From NCBI GenBank assembly GCA_907164885.2, contig OU015501.1, positions 18,693,117-18,757,116 of the forward strand: a DNA stretch of 64,000 nt, read 5' to 3'. Position numbers and translations under genes: made by a program. This document shows, one piece after another, positions 12,901-25,515 of this stretch. The notes under the pieces are model-generated. The model was not told the DNA's origin and searched no databases. It worked only from the letters and a program-made list of their open reading frames with translations. This stretch comes from Dolomedes plantarius (Eukaryota; Arthropoda; Arachnida; Araneae; Dolomedidae). Position 1 is the stretch's first letter. Each line of letters starts with the position of its first letter.

Positions 12901-13690
12901 CTAGCTGAAAACCCGCACTTCGCTACGGAGTACATTCAAAGTAAAAACATCGGTCAATGTATGCAATTAATGCCAATATATATATAATAAATACGACGAT
13001 CAATGTATATAATTGATGTAAAATATATATATATTTATAAAAAAATTGTAAGGGATATTTTTATAGACAAAATAATGTAGAAGAATATATTCAAATTAAA
13101 TCTAATATAAAGAATACTAAAGAATATAGTACAGTTAATATAGTACAGTTTCTAGAACATTTCATTTACTGTATTTTAATATTTTTTTGGATAATGTCCA
13201 ATCGTCTGCCGCATTAGCAAGAAAAAAAAAATTATTTTTTGTCTATTTAGTTTTTATGCACGTGACGATAAATTTATTTAAAGTACCAGAAAAGGAAGTC
13301 ACGTGATCAGCATTTAATAAATTAAATTCTAAAAATTAATCTTTAAAAATTCACCAAAAATCAGGAACTGGAGGTAAAGATTCGAAAAAAATTTCATTTT
13401 AAAGGAATTTTTATGATCTTTCTCGTGATATAAATTTTATAACCCTCAAATTATTATTTTAAATGCAAACTTAAAAAAAGTAAAAAAAACAGCTTAAAAA
13501 TTTAATTTAAAAAAATCTAAGAAGAATTTTTCAAAAATCTCTCTTAGTGCACCCCTACACTATAAGAAGAATCGCCATGCAAAATTTCAGCCCTTTAGGT
13601 CCAGCGGTTTGGTCTGTGCGTTGTATGTCAGTCAGTCAGTGAATGAATGAATGAATGAATGAATGAGTCAGTTACGGAACTGTTTTATAT
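12901..13690 (+). repeat. Repeat family R1, copy 3
   Basis: Same block order as the other copies. Its internal TA array is very short (near 12976-12987). It ends with a (GAAT)n run near 13641-13667 and TTACGGAACTG. Confidence 0.88.
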
Positions 13691-13697
13691 ATATAGA

Positions 13698-13828
13698 CTA
13701 GCTGAAAACCCGCGCTTCGCTACGGAGTACATTCAAATTAAATACAACGGTCAACGTATGCAATTTATGCCAAAAAATAAATATATATATTTATAATAAA
13801 TGCGATGATCAATGTATACAATTGATGT

Positions 13829-13872
<44 letters not shown>

Positions 13873-14410
13873 AAAAAATCGTAAGGGATATGCATTTTTT
13901 TTTGGATAATATCCAATCGTCTGCTGCATTAGAAAGAGAAAAAAATATTTTTTTGTCTATTTAGTTGTTACGCACGTGACGATAAATTTATTGAAAGTAC
14001 CAGAAAAAGAAATCACGTGATCGGCATTTAATAAATTAAATTCTAAAAATTAATCTTTAAAAATTCACCAAAAATCAGGAAATGGAGGTAAAAATTCGAA
14101 AAAAATATTCATTTTGAAGGAATTTTTATGATCTTTCTCGTGATATAAATTTTATAACCCTCAATGTATTATTTTAAATGCAAACGTAAAAAAAGTAAAA
14201 AAAACAGCTTAAAAATTTAATTTAAAAAAATCTAAGAAGAATTTTTGAAAAATCTTTCTTAGTGCACCCCTACACTATTAGAAGAATCGCCATGCAAAAT
14301 TTCAGCCCTTTAGGTCCAGCGGTTTGGTCTGTGCGTTGTATGTCAGTCAGTCAGTGAATGAATGAATGAATGAATGAATGAGTCAGTTACGGAACTGTTT
14401 TATATATATA
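13698..14410 (+). repeat. Repeat family R1, copy 4
   Basis: Head CTAGCTGAAAACCCGCGC. Relative to copy 3 it lacks part of the middle (the stretch after GGGATAT is shortened). It shares the (GAAT)n motif near the end with copy 3, which suggests copies 3 and 4 come from a close common source or a tandem duplication. Confidence 0.88.
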
Positions 14411-14416
14411 GATAGA

Positions 14417-14910
14417 CTAGCATTATTGCCCGGCGTTGCCCGGGTAGATATATAGATATAAAATATTTCATGCATTCCATCAAAAAAATTCTGGGCTGCA
14501 CTCCCGCTCTTCATGTTCATCTGGCCAGACAGAATACGCTTAGCATGTTTCTACTGAAATGATATACAAACAATAAGAAAGAAAGAAACTTTGAGCCTGC
14601 GGACCTTCGTCTGATTTTAAGGTCATTCCCAACCCTCTTTCTCCCGCGCATTGGAATCTGACCCCCCCCCCCTCCGTCATCCTCAAACCACCCCTCTTAA
14701 CGCAGCTGGTTGAGGAGAATCCACAGGGGGTAGACACACCTCTATCGGACACAAAAAACATTAAAAAATTAATTTAAAAAAACTAATTGAGCCCCAAATT
14801 TCGTTTTTCCTGATTTAAGTTTCTCGGGTCCAAAACATTAACTGTGCCGAATTTGGTCCCGGTGGGTGAAACAGTCTATGATTCTATAGCGGACAAACAA
14901 ACAGACAAGC

Positions 14911-14917
<7 letters not shown>
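14417..14917 (+). repeat. Repeat family R2, copy 1
   Basis: Starts CTAGCATTATTGCCCGGCG and ends GACAAGCTCTTT before a (TA)n tail. A near-identical copy lies at 19750-20251. It contains GGTCCCGGTGGGTGAAACAG and AGCGGACAAACAAACAGACA near the end, a layout seen at the 3' ends of some non-LTR elements. No coding region is visible. Confidence 0.85.
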
Positions 14918-14969
<52 letters not shown>

Positions 14970-15270
14970 CCCTTAATGGCCGTTCTTACAAAAGGGGTAT
15001 GCAATTTCACGTTCTAAAGAGGGAATCGGAAAAATGGGCCCCGTAAGCTAAAGGTTAATCATTTGCAGAGAAGGAATGAAAGAGTTCCTTCAATTTTGTT
15101 TTTCTGTTGATCATATAAAGTAAATCCTCTTTTATATTTTCCAGTCCAAAATAACGATATAACGAAGAAAAACCTACACTTAATGCAGATCAGTTTGGAT
15201 CATTCTTAAATCATCTCTCTCTCTCTCTCTGTGATCTTTCTTTTTCATAGATATCACAAATGTAGTTCAG

Positions 15271-15834
15271 CTGTTTGTTTAGTTCAGTTGTTTGGCGTAT
15301 AGTTATCTAATTCCTTACTTACACATTTTTTCTTTTTCATTTCTGTAAGTCATTGCTTTAAGAGTTCTAAAAGAATGCCTAACACTAAGTAACAGTCTTT
15401 CCAAGATCTCTATATTAAATTTTTTTATTACATAAAATTTTATACTAGATATCGACATTACTGTTTGTTTAGTCCTGTTGTTTGGCGTATAGTAATCTAA
15501 TTCCTTACTTACATTTTTTTTCCTTTTCATTTCTATAAGTCATTGCTTTAAGAGTTCTAAAAGAATGCCCAACACTAAGTAACAATCTTTTCAAGAACTC
15601 TATTAATTTTTTTTATTAGATAAAATTTTAAACCAGATATCGACATTACTGTTTGTTTAGTTCAGTTGTTTGGCGTATAGTTATCTAATTCCTTACTTAC
15701 ACATTTTTTCATTTTCATTTTTATAAGTCATTGCTTTAAGAGCTCTAAAAGAATGCCCAACACTAAGTAACAACCTTTCCAAGATCTCTATTAAATTTTC
15801 TATTAGATAAAATTTTAAACTAGATATCGACATT
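15271..15834. repeat. Tandem array, three units of about 188 bp
   Basis: Units start at 15271, 15461 and 15649 with CTGTTTGTTTAGT(T/C)C(A/C)(G)TTGTTTGG and end with AGATATCGACATT. They differ by scattered substitutions and small indels, for example a TTTTTT length change and AAGATCT versus AAGAACT. This is a minor satellite-like expansion inside the intron. Confidence 0.88.
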
Positions 15835-16574
15835 TAAGTTAAAAAATGTGTGCGACTGCAATTAAAAACAAATTTAGTGAAACCATCAATGTTAAACTTT
15901 ATTTTTAACTACATGTGTTTAATTTTGAGTTTTCATATCCACATCTTTCCCTATACATTCCACCAGAACCTCAATTGGATTAAGTCAGGAGCTCTATGGG
16001 AAACATTTCTGAGAGATGATAATAAATAACAGTGTGATATTATTTTATTCATCTATTTTGTCACTTATCGTGGGCTGCCCTTTCAGGGATTGCGCTGGAG
16101 AACATTTGCAAAAAATCATTAATTGTCTTGCCATTCTTACTTTTTATTGGCTCCTCTAATATTATTGTGGGTTTCTCGTTAATTACCTTCGCTGTGATGC
16201 AACAGATAAACGTTCTTTTTTAGCACTGCAGCCATCGTTCGCTACACGAAAGCTGAACGGATATTTAAAGCCCAGTTCGAGCGACTACAAACGCCTACGT
16301 AGAATTGAACCTCGCGAACTCCGAAAAATGAGTGGGCATATTCTAATGTGAGAATTTCGTGATCTTTTAGAGGCCTTACCAAGAGCTGTGACACTTACCC
16401 TAGAAAACCTCCCACTGCAGAGAGCGTGGAAATTTTGCCTCTCTCATTTTGTACTGTTCATTCTATTATTACATTGCATTCCATTTTTGGACAAGGAGAA
16501 TTAGGAATCGGTCTTCCCTTTTAGAATCAGATTTCTTTTACATAAAACGTCGGTAACCGGACCGTTGGCTAATA

Positions 16575-17464
16575 CAGTCGAACCCCGGTATAACGAACTT
16601 CAAGGGACCAAAGGTTTTGTTCGCTTTATCCGATGGTTCGCTATATACGAACTGTTAAGGCTGCTATGTACTAATAAAAAAATCGTATTTCTCTTTTCCT
16701 CTTCTTGCAGACTCTTGTGGTGGGAGGAGTCCAGTTGACAGTTCAAGAATTCCACCGCCCTTAGGAACGACATTTTGAGGGATTGTAATGGCTCTCTCTT
16801 TATAGGGGGGTTAAGTGCTGCCCCCAAATTTTTTATTTAAAATATATTTTTGTCAACTATTTACAGGTACATAAATGCTGATAATGAAATAAAATTGGTA
16901 TTGTCAGATAGCCTGAACTTTCCTGCAAAGTGCTACAGGATTCATTTTATAAATTTCGTCCACCGAAGGAATTTATGAGCGTTTAAAACACACTATACCA
17001 GATTTTTCCCCCGAATAATTTAAATTTAAAAATATTAATTGCATTTTTTAAAAAAAACGAAAAATGTACACAAATGTAAAATTTCTTTCTCTATGACGGA
17101 GTACAATTAAAAAAAAAAATCTTTGAATCCAAGTCGGCAATCCGTGGACAAATTTTCTCCATAGGTTAACATTGAGGTGAGCGAATCCAATGGGGTTAGT
17201 ACATAGCAACCTTAATAATAATGCCAGAGTCCACAAAATGTATAACTCATTAGTTGCTATGTGCATTCAATAATGATGTATTAAAAAATGATAAAATCTA
17301 TTAAAAATGATTATTAATGAATGAAATCGACTAAAATCGATTACAATAAACTGACACAATTCTAATTAAATTACGTACAATAGGAAAACGGCAGGACCAA
17401 AATTTTCGTTCGTTATATCCGTGAGTTCGTTATACACCGGGTTCGCTATAACGGGGTTCAACTG
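16575..17464. mobile_element. Tigger/pogo-like non-autonomous element
   Basis: Left end CAGTCGAACCCCGGTATAAC, right end inverted CAGTTGAACCCCGTTATAGC, each flanked by TA. Sub-terminal GTTCGCTTTATCC and TTCGTTATATCC motifs repeat inside both ends. CAGT(C/T)GAACCCCG(G/T)TATA termini with TA targets are typical of the Tc1/mariner-pogo group. At 890 bp it has no intact transposase. Confidence 0.8.
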
Positions 17465-19073
17465 TATATGGAAATTCAATTCAATAAGATATGCCGACCA
17501 CAGCGAATAGCTTATTCGGCAATGTTGATTCTGATGCCGATCGCCACGACAACAATCCTGCTAATGTCTTAATAAGTTTCTGTGGTTCATATCTAATTTA
17601 CCTATTTCTAACTACAGAATGTTGGCAACGCCACTAAGTCGCCCCAATTACTTAAACTGACTAACCTAAAACTGTACTAAGCCATAAATACATATTGAAA
17701 ATTATGTTTTCAATTTCTTAAATGACTCTAACCTTTTTTAAACCCCTTTCCAATAAATGACAACTAATTCAACTATTATAGATACCCCGTGTTACTGAAA
17801 TAAGCTTTACCAATGCAATTTATTATATACCCGATTTAACGTAAATTTTTAATTTAATTTCATATTAATAATTAATAACACTATGCAGCTTCAATTTTAC
17901 TGTAACTCTTTACTCCTGAAATTTTCTCATTAAATTTTATTAATTTAAATTTTTTTGTCATGCTAATAGATGGAAAACTGTTCCAAAATGTTATTGTACG
18001 TAAAAAAAAAAATATTTTCTGTATCTGTCGTTAAATGCTGCAATTATCTATCGCATCAAGTACGCAAAACATCCATAAAACCTATATTTTTCATATCGTT
18101 TTTTGATCTCATGTATAGTGTTCTCATGACGAACCGAAACAAAGATGAAATTAAACAGCTCTTTTTCTGTAGAAAAATAGAGTTATTGCTTGTGATTCGG
18201 GGCTGAAATCTTGTATTTATTATATGTCGATATTGTGCTTTGTTTCTAAACTCAAAAAATTTGAAATCTAAAATTATATGTGAGCCTGCATAAGCCAACG
18301 GTTAAAGCTCTTAGCTTCATTCAATAGTATCAAGTTGTAAATTAGAGACAGCTGTAATGAAACTCCTGTGTGCGGCTTAAAATGTACAGCTTTAAAAATT
18401 TTTTTGAACGGAGTTCTAAATGTTGGAGAAAGGGATGTACAAAGCTTCTTCAGTAACCAAAGCAGAAAGCCATGACAGTAGACATTATCATATAGATTCC
18501 GTGCTTTAAAACTATTCCAAGGATAATCTAAAATTCGCATACTTTTGAATCCCTTTTTTGTTTTTCTTTAATACATTGAGATTTTTGACTTTTGTCATCC
18601 ATTTCATTATTTCCATTCTCTCTGCCTAATCTTATGATTTTGCTGCGCACGTTCTTCGCTGCGCATAATCTTCAGAAGATCTAGTTTCTTCTTCGTTTTG
18701 GAATAGGCGAAAAACTTTTCAGGCATTTTAATAAATTGCAGACATATGTTGTAAATTCCAAATGAAATTATTTTCATAACCGGGAATGTTAGTGTTTTGC
18801 ATCAACACAGTTCAGAGTGTGTCTCATGGATGCGGTAAAACCCCACGTATAGAACAAAATTCTCGAAATGGACAGGTTTATACATTTTGCGATTGTGAAC
18901 ACTAGTGTATAAGATACGTATGAACATAGAAAAATTGTTCAAATGAAACAATTATGCAATGTAGTGGAAAGGAAGGGTTCTTTTTCACGGATTTAAGTAA
19001 TCCGTAGAGAAAAGTGTCACTCCCTCCTTCCCCCAGGTTGCAATACATAGAAAAAAGACACTAATCGCTCTGT

Positions 19074-19704
19074 CTATATATAAAACAGTTCCGTAACTGA
19101 CTGACTTATTGACATACAACGTACAGACCAAACCGCTGGACCTAAAGGGCTGAAATTTTGCATGGCGATTCTTCTTATGGTGTAGAGGGTGCACTAAGAA
19201 AGATTTTTGAAAAATTCTTCTTAGGTTTTTTAAAATTAAATTTTTAAGCTGTTTTAGTAACTTTTTTTAAGTTTGCATTTAAAATAATAATTTGAGGGTT
19301 ATAAAATTTATATCACGAGAAAGATCATAAAAATTCCTTTAAAATGAAATCTCTTTCGAATCTTGACCTCCTTTTTCTGATTTTTGGTGAATTTTTAAAG
19401 ATTAATTTTTAGAATTTAATTTATTAAATGCTGATCACGTGATTCCTTTTCTTTTTGTGATACTTTAAATTAATTTTGCGTCAAGTGCATAACAACGAAA
19501 TAAATTGACAAAAGAAATATTAAAATACGGTAAAAGATAAAATTTAACCACTAGACTAATTGAGATGGAAATTTTTGAAGAATTTAATTCAAATTAGTAT
19601 GTTTTATGGATATTAAGCATACAAATTAATTGCATGCATTGACCGCTGCATTTAATTTGAATATTTTCTTCTGGATTATTTCGTCTATAAAAATATCCGT
19701 TACG
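19074..19704 (-). repeat. Repeat family R1, inverted copy
   Basis: Reads as the complement of the R1 tail first (CAGTTCCGTAACTGACTGAC, CTGGACCTAAAGGGCTGAAA), then the body, ending near CGTTACGATTTATATA. The head segment is rearranged and partly missing. Confidence 0.85.
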
Positions 19705-19749
<45 letters not shown>

Positions 19750-19750
<1 letters not shown>

Positions 19751-20245
19751 TAGCATTATTGCCCGACGTTGCCCGGGTAGATATATAGATATAAAATATT
19801 TCATGCATTCCATCAAAAAAATACTGGGCTGCACTCCCGCTCTTCATGTTCATCTGGCCAGAAACAATGCGCTTAGCACGTTTCTACTGAAATGATATAC
19901 AAACAATAAGAAAGAAAGAAACTTTGAGCCTGCGGACCTTCGTCTGATTTTAAGGTCATTCCCAACCCTCTTTCTCCCGAGCATTGTAATCTGACCCTCC
20001 CCCCCTCCGTCATCCTCAAACCACCCCTCTTAACGCAGCTGGTCGAGGGGAATCCACAGGGGGTAGACGCACCTCTATCGGGCACAAAAAAACATTAAAA
20101 AATTTATTTTAAAAAAACTAATTGAGCCCCAAATTTCGTTTTTCCTGATTTAAGTTTCTCGGGTCCAAAACATTAACTGTGCCGAATTTGGTCCCGGTGG
20201 GTGAAACAGTCTATGATTCTATAGCGGACAAACAAACAGACAAGC

Positions 20246-20251
<6 letters not shown>
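19750..20251 (+). repeat. Repeat family R2, copy 2
   Basis: Same start and end as the copy at 14417 and only scattered differences over 500 bp, so the two are recent duplicates or recent insertions of one family. It is followed by a (TA)n tail to about 20295. Confidence 0.85.
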
Positions 20252-20295
<44 letters not shown>

Positions 20296-20299
<4 letters not shown>

Positions 20300-20370
20300 A
20301 TAATTGCATACATTGGCCGTTGTATTTAATTCGAATGTACTCCGTAGCGAAGCACGGATATTCAGCTAGT
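20296..20370 (-). repeat. Repeat family R1, head fragment, inverted
   Basis: Complement of the R1 head: TACTCCGTAGCGAAGC followed by ATTCAGCTAG. It sits directly after the TA tail of R2 copy 2. Confidence 0.8.
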
Positions 20371-20516
20371 CCATCAATAAATCAGTACTCTTTTATTAGA
20401 CTTTTAATGTATTTATTTTACTATAGCTGTTAAATGTAGAAAAGCCATATAGCATATATATTTCCTTTTCTGTATCTTCTGTTTTGGGTGACTTTGATTT
20501 TTTTTCTGTGTTTCAG

Positions 20517-20788
20517 CTCTTTTCTCTGCTGGAAGTATTCTGAGTTGGGTGGCCCAATATTACGCAAAACTTAAATATAATGTAATGACTCGAGAAGAAG
20601 CGGATCAACAGTGGGTTTCCGAGGACAGAGCTTGGTTTGGTTACAGCTTTTGGTTTGCTGTTGTATCATTTATTCTCTTCGTTTTTAACATTATATTAAC
20701 AACTCTTGCTGTACGACAACCTTGGGAAAGAAGAAAACCAAAGCTTACTATGAATAAAAACCCAGAGGGTGTAATTATGCTGTACTGA
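20517..20788 (+). CDS. Clarin-like protein, last coding exon (rest of TM3, loop, TM4, C-terminus)
   Basis: It follows TTTTTTTTCTGTGTTTCAG and joins in phase 1 to give GLYLWNGIGALFSAGSILSW, completing the third membrane helix. Then come a charged cytoplasmic or extracellular loop (AKLKYNVMTREEADQQW), a fourth helix (YSFWFAVVSFILFVF...), and a basic tail ending GVIMLY-stop at 20786-20788. Clarins end with a short tail and a fourth helix of this kind; human CLRN1 also ends in a hydrophobic-tyrosine motif (from memory). The protein would act in the plasma membrane. Its neighbour downstream is the CPEB gene in opposite orientation. No frameshift or stop is seen. Confidence 0.87.
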
Positions 20789-20991
20789 TGTTCCTTCCGT
20801 TTCATGTACGTTCGTGAAATACTTTTGACCCCACGGGAACAATTCATCAACTGTTTGCAATTCTAAATAGCTAATTATTTTTTGTTTGTTATTTAATTTC
20901 ACCCTCCCCCCCCAAAAAAAACAAAAACAAAAAACAATGTGAATGTTCTATACTTTATGCACACTTTTTCTCTTACATTTATATTTATTTA

Positions 20992-21031
<40 letters not shown>

Positions 21032-23249
21032 TATAATTAAGTCAATTTCATCACATTATTTTACGTAACATATCTTTTTATATTTTAAGCCTAACTTTTT
21101 TTTTGACTTACCTGCTTGTAAATTTTTCATCTGATTGATGTCAACAATACATTTGTTATTTATTCGTAAATACTTTGGCAATTTACCGCTCTTTATCTCT
21201 GTTCTTCTATTTTTTCAAGAATTTAAGAAAAATGCACAAGAGCAAAACTTTCTCTCAGTACAACATGCCTTTAGAGTGATATTTTATTCTAGAAAAAAAT
21301 TTGTGATATATTCATGCGCATATGTATTATAATTTTGCATTATTTTAATTTCTAAAAATATTGAAAATATGGTTCAACTTTGTTTAATGATAGGTTCTGT
21401 TTTTCTTTTTCCCTGTATTTCTTTGTTTTGTCCTCATTTGAACACGAATGTATGATTTTATATGTATTGATATACTTAAAATTGTTTTAGAGCTATGCGT
21501 TGTACGCACTTATTATGCGCACTTATTTGGTTTTTATTTTCAATGAACAGTTTACATTGCTAATGAATTTGTTTCATTACCTTTTTTCTTTCATGTACAT
21601 GATATTTAAAATTTTTACTCCCTAAATTTGATTTTTGCTGCTGTAAGGAATCAAAATTGTGGCTTATCATTCCAATAACCTTGCATAATTAATCATTAGT
21701 CATCGAAAATGACATTTGAAAAACCTAGCAAATTAAACTCATATCTGTGTCCAATAATTTTCATTTGATGAAGCTGCAACGGACTTTTTTTCCGTTTATT
21801 CTAATATGTGGACATCGTATAGTTTTACTCTTCTCTCATAGCAACAAATGAACACATAAAGAGTCATTTTGACTTCGTACTCTACAGGCTGAAAAACTTA
21901 GAGCCAGTATTAACAATCCAAATGAATCTTTTGTATTATTTTCACTAATTTGAAATTTCTGTCCTGACCAAAGCGTGTTAGGTTCAAACATATTTTAGTC
22001 ATTCTCCTAACATAGCTTTATACAATCAAAGGTGTTAAACTGGTAGTAAATATAGGATATTACAGGTCATAACAAAGTTTTGAAAAGATAATTATTTAAC
22101 GTATCCAACATAGACGTATCAAACCATATTTACTTTTACTCTTGATAGTTTACGTTAGCAAATCATCCATTTCCTCTCATATACAAAAACACCTATTTAC
22201 TGTGTAATTATTATAAAGAAGAGTATAAACAAACTTGAGTGTTGGCGAGATCAAATTACGGATTAAAATTAATCATGTTGCCAGTTTACATATCCATATT
22301 TAGTTGATTTCAAATTTATTTTCCTAATTATTTCCTTTCTGTCATAGAAAGAAAGCACAAATTCTACACACATTTCTGCACTTTTTTAAAAATGTACAAT
22401 GTTAATTGTTTCACAGCTTAACATGCATTTTTTAGTTGTATAGCGGCTTTTTTTTTATCACACTCACGTATATAAAAATATGTATCTTTGTACAAAAGTA
22501 AATGCATTTATCTCTAAGTACACACACGTAAATATTGTGCCATATGTTGACTTTGTTTGCGGTTTATGGTACTAAAATTTTTTTCTTACAATATTAAAGA
22601 AAATGTTTGGAATTAGTTTTCCTTTCATATTGGCCTGTGTTTAAAAATACTTGTGTGAAATTCTATAGATCATATCATGCATGCTGCAAAACAACGAAAA
22701 AAATTAAATTAAATGCTTTCACTCAAGTGTAATGTCACCATTCAGACAATGATGTTCATCATAAGGTCGGCAATCTTGTTTTTTATTTCCAAAGTTGCAT
22801 TTTGTGTTGTAAATGTATTTCTATGTCAGTGTGTGTTACTCTAAAAATTGTTACTGACTGCCGATATCCTGGTTACAAGTCGTTCTAATATTCGTCAGCA
22901 GTTTTGTATACATATGTATCTCAAAAATTTTATTGTTATTTTGTTATCTGTTGTTGTATTGTATATAATTGGTTACCTGTCTATGTAACTGAAAGATGAA
23001 TGATGAAGAAAATTTGTATGCATAATGAGGGAGACTTTCGAGTTATATGCTTGAAAATGTACAGCCAGTCAAATACATTGTTGTAGAATATTGATTATAT
23101 ACAACATAAACAGCGTCAAATGTATAGTTTAACTTTGACATGAAAATATTCAAAAACTTTTAGAAACACTGTCCCCAATGTTATATCTCCACCGTCTTAC
23201 ATTTCATTTGGTGTATGTGGTTAATACTATTAAATATTCCATCAGTGTG

Positions 23250-23327
<78 letters not shown>

Positions 23328-23329
<2 letters not shown>

Positions 23330-23500
23330 GTGGAACCTCGATCTATCGTTTTTCAAGAGATCAATTGCACTGAACAATACATGTGGGAACACTAGGGATT
23401 CGGGAACATAACAAAGAAATAGTATCGTCTGGACTGGATGACATAGACGACACATACGGGAAAACGATTATTCGGGGAACGATCGATCGAGGTTCCAATG
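23328..23500. mobile_element. Short inverted-repeat element (Tigger/mariner-like MITE), unit 1
   Basis: Starts CAGTGGAACCTCGATCTATC and ends with the complement of CATTGGAACCTCGATCGATC. About 173 bp. The GGGAAAACGATT(A/G)(T/C)TCGGGG segment before the right end recurs in unit 2. Confidence 0.8.
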
Positions 23501-23506
23501 TATATA

Positions 23507-23683
23507 TAGTGAAACCTCTATCCATCGTTTTTAAAGGGATCTATTGGACACAACAATAAATGCAGGAAAACTATAGATGCGGGAACTTAATACATACAAA
23601 GGAATATTATCATCGGGAATGGATGAAATAAACGACATACGGGAAAACGATTGCTCGGGGATCGACCGATCGAGGTTCCACTG
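23507..23683. mobile_element. Short inverted-repeat element, unit 2, in tandem with unit 1
   Basis: Same ends (AGTGAAACCTCTATCCATCG; inverted right end CAGTGGAACCTCGATCGGTC) and the same internal words as unit 1. The two units are separated only by a TATATA spacer, so one may have inserted at the TA target flank of the other. Confidence 0.8.
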
Positions 23684-23695
23684 TGTGCGTATGTA

Positions 23696-23788
<93 letters not shown>

Positions 23789-25467
23789 CATGAATTTATT
23801 AATTTGACGAGAGCCCTTTGAAACTGCTGAACATTCCGCAAGTGTAAAACTTCTTTTCACTCTTTTTAAATGCTGTATTTATATAAACATTAGAAATAAA
23901 AGATGAGTATGATATTCAAGAAGTTTCATGATTTTTCTTTTTGTGTGTAAAGGTCTATGTAATCAATTGTTTGAAATTCTTGGACAAAAATGTTTGTAAG
24001 TTAAATGTGCAACTTCTAATAATTTGAAACTTCTTGACTATCATATTGCTTATTTTATTTTGTCCTCACCCAACTGTAAAAGCAGTGTTAAGTAGTTTAT
24101 CACTGAATAATTTGGACTAACTATACGGATTCCTATTGGACCCTTCTCAGTCCTCTGGGGATGGAAATTATGTTACAGTTTTGTTGAATGATGAATTTTT
24201 TACTAAATATTTGTGCTTGCCTCATGTATCCCATGTAAGCAGTGGCACGACATTCATACCGCAGCAGTTATTTATTTTTTGCTTTAAAAAGTTATTTATC
24301 AAGATGATAGTAGGCTAAAATAATAATAAAAAAAACGCGCTGACGTCAGTCCTGACATGTTTTTTTCTGAGATCAACTACCCCTTCATACACATGATCTT
24401 GAAATGGAGAAAACGTGTGTTACAGTGACGTCATAAAAGAAAATATGATACCTCATATATTATCATTGTTATGCCTTACAGGTATCAAAAAATTTTCAAC
24501 AGTGTATGATTAATCATTATATATGATATCAGTCATTTTACTATATAACTGAAGGTTTCATTTCTATAAAAATCTTGTTTGCTTATCACTGCACGTATAA
24601 GATGCTTTCAGCAGCGATAATATATTGCTTTCCTTTATTACTATAAGCAAATTATATAATTTGGATTATGTTACAGTTGATCTTTTGTGAGTAAATTATT
24701 ATGGATTTAAAAAAAATATATTTTTAGGGAGAAAAAACATACGGTTTTTGTAAATTTGTATTTAATGTACATAATGGAGAACTTACAAATATACAATTAT
24801 TTGTGTTTGCAAAACACAATTATGTAGTTTTGATTGATATTTATATGAAAGTATAACAGTAATTTTTGAAATTTTAGATTAAGAAAATGAATACTTTTGA
24901 TAATCGAATTTGGCATACCTTGGTATTTCTGAGTTTTGTGTGACATTTGGTCACGCTAACAAATGATGAATACTGCACTTGATATTACAATATAATGGCT
25001 CCTAAGATGTTCTGACGTCCAGGTTTTAAAACACATTTATAAGTAATAAAAAACAGTTTTTTCCCCAACCATCATTAATACAGCATATGACAGATAATTT
25101 GATGCTAAGAGTGTTGTACTGCCTGCTATTGTCCGTCTCGAATTGTAGATATGTGGACATGTGTACTCAGCTCACTCACCAGATCAGGTTAAAATATTAA
25201 GCTTATTTATTAAATCATATGTAGTTCAATATATCAACAGATATAATGTATCCAGATGCATAATAATAATATACAATTATTGCATATTATGTATATCAAC
25301 AGATTTGAAAAAAAGATGCATTTTTAATAGTAGGAATAAATTTATATTTTTTCTAGAAACTATATAACAACAAAACAAATGCTATATATTTTATAATGCT
25401 TACATATTTTCTATAAGACGTTTGATATTCTATATAATTTATGTATTTCATATAAAAAAATAAAAAT

Positions 25468-25515
25468 TTTAAAATAAATTGTTTAATTCACGAAGCATGC
25501 CTTTTTTTATTCACA
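25468..25515. terminator. Candidate shared poly(A) zone of the convergent genes
   Basis: AATAAA occurs on the + strand at about 25473 and on the - strand at about 25509 (TTTATT on +), within 40 bases of each other. This is where + strand clarin and - strand CPEB transcripts would meet. AATAAA is common by chance in DNA this AT-rich, so this is only a candidate. Confidence 0.3.

Larger units (their letters stand above)
11672..20516 (+). other. Clarin intron of 8.8 kb, packed with repeats
   Basis: It begins GTAAGA and ends CTGTGTTTCAG. It contains three head-to-tail R1 copies, inverted R1 pieces, two R2 copies, a three-unit tandem array and a Tigger-like element. Unlisted parts (11672-11917, 14970-15230, 15840-16570, 17470-19070) are AT-rich with no supported gene. 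Confidence 0.8.
20789..25480 (+). other. Clarin 3' UTR and downstream region
   Basis: After the stop come AT-rich sequence, a short (TA)n at about 20996-21028, larger arrays near 23250-23320 and 23697-23785, and two adjacent inverted-repeat elements. AATAAA occurs near 23896 and again near 25474, the latter close to an inverted AATAAA at about 25509 on the other strand. The true transcript end cannot be chosen from sequence alone. No other gene is seen. Confidence 0.4.

Noticed and set aside
14540..14761. - strand frame inside R2, repeated at 19873-20085
   Set aside because: Present in both R2 copies because the repeat is duplicated. It has no recognisable domain and is not an independent gene.
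18282..18340. Possible tRNA-like head (TAAGCCAACGGTTAAAGCTC)
   Set aside because: Only a weak D-arm resemblance with no box B at the right distance.
20641..20902. Two - strand frames opposite the last clarin exon
   Set aside because: Shadows of the clarin coding exon; no own domain or splice logic.
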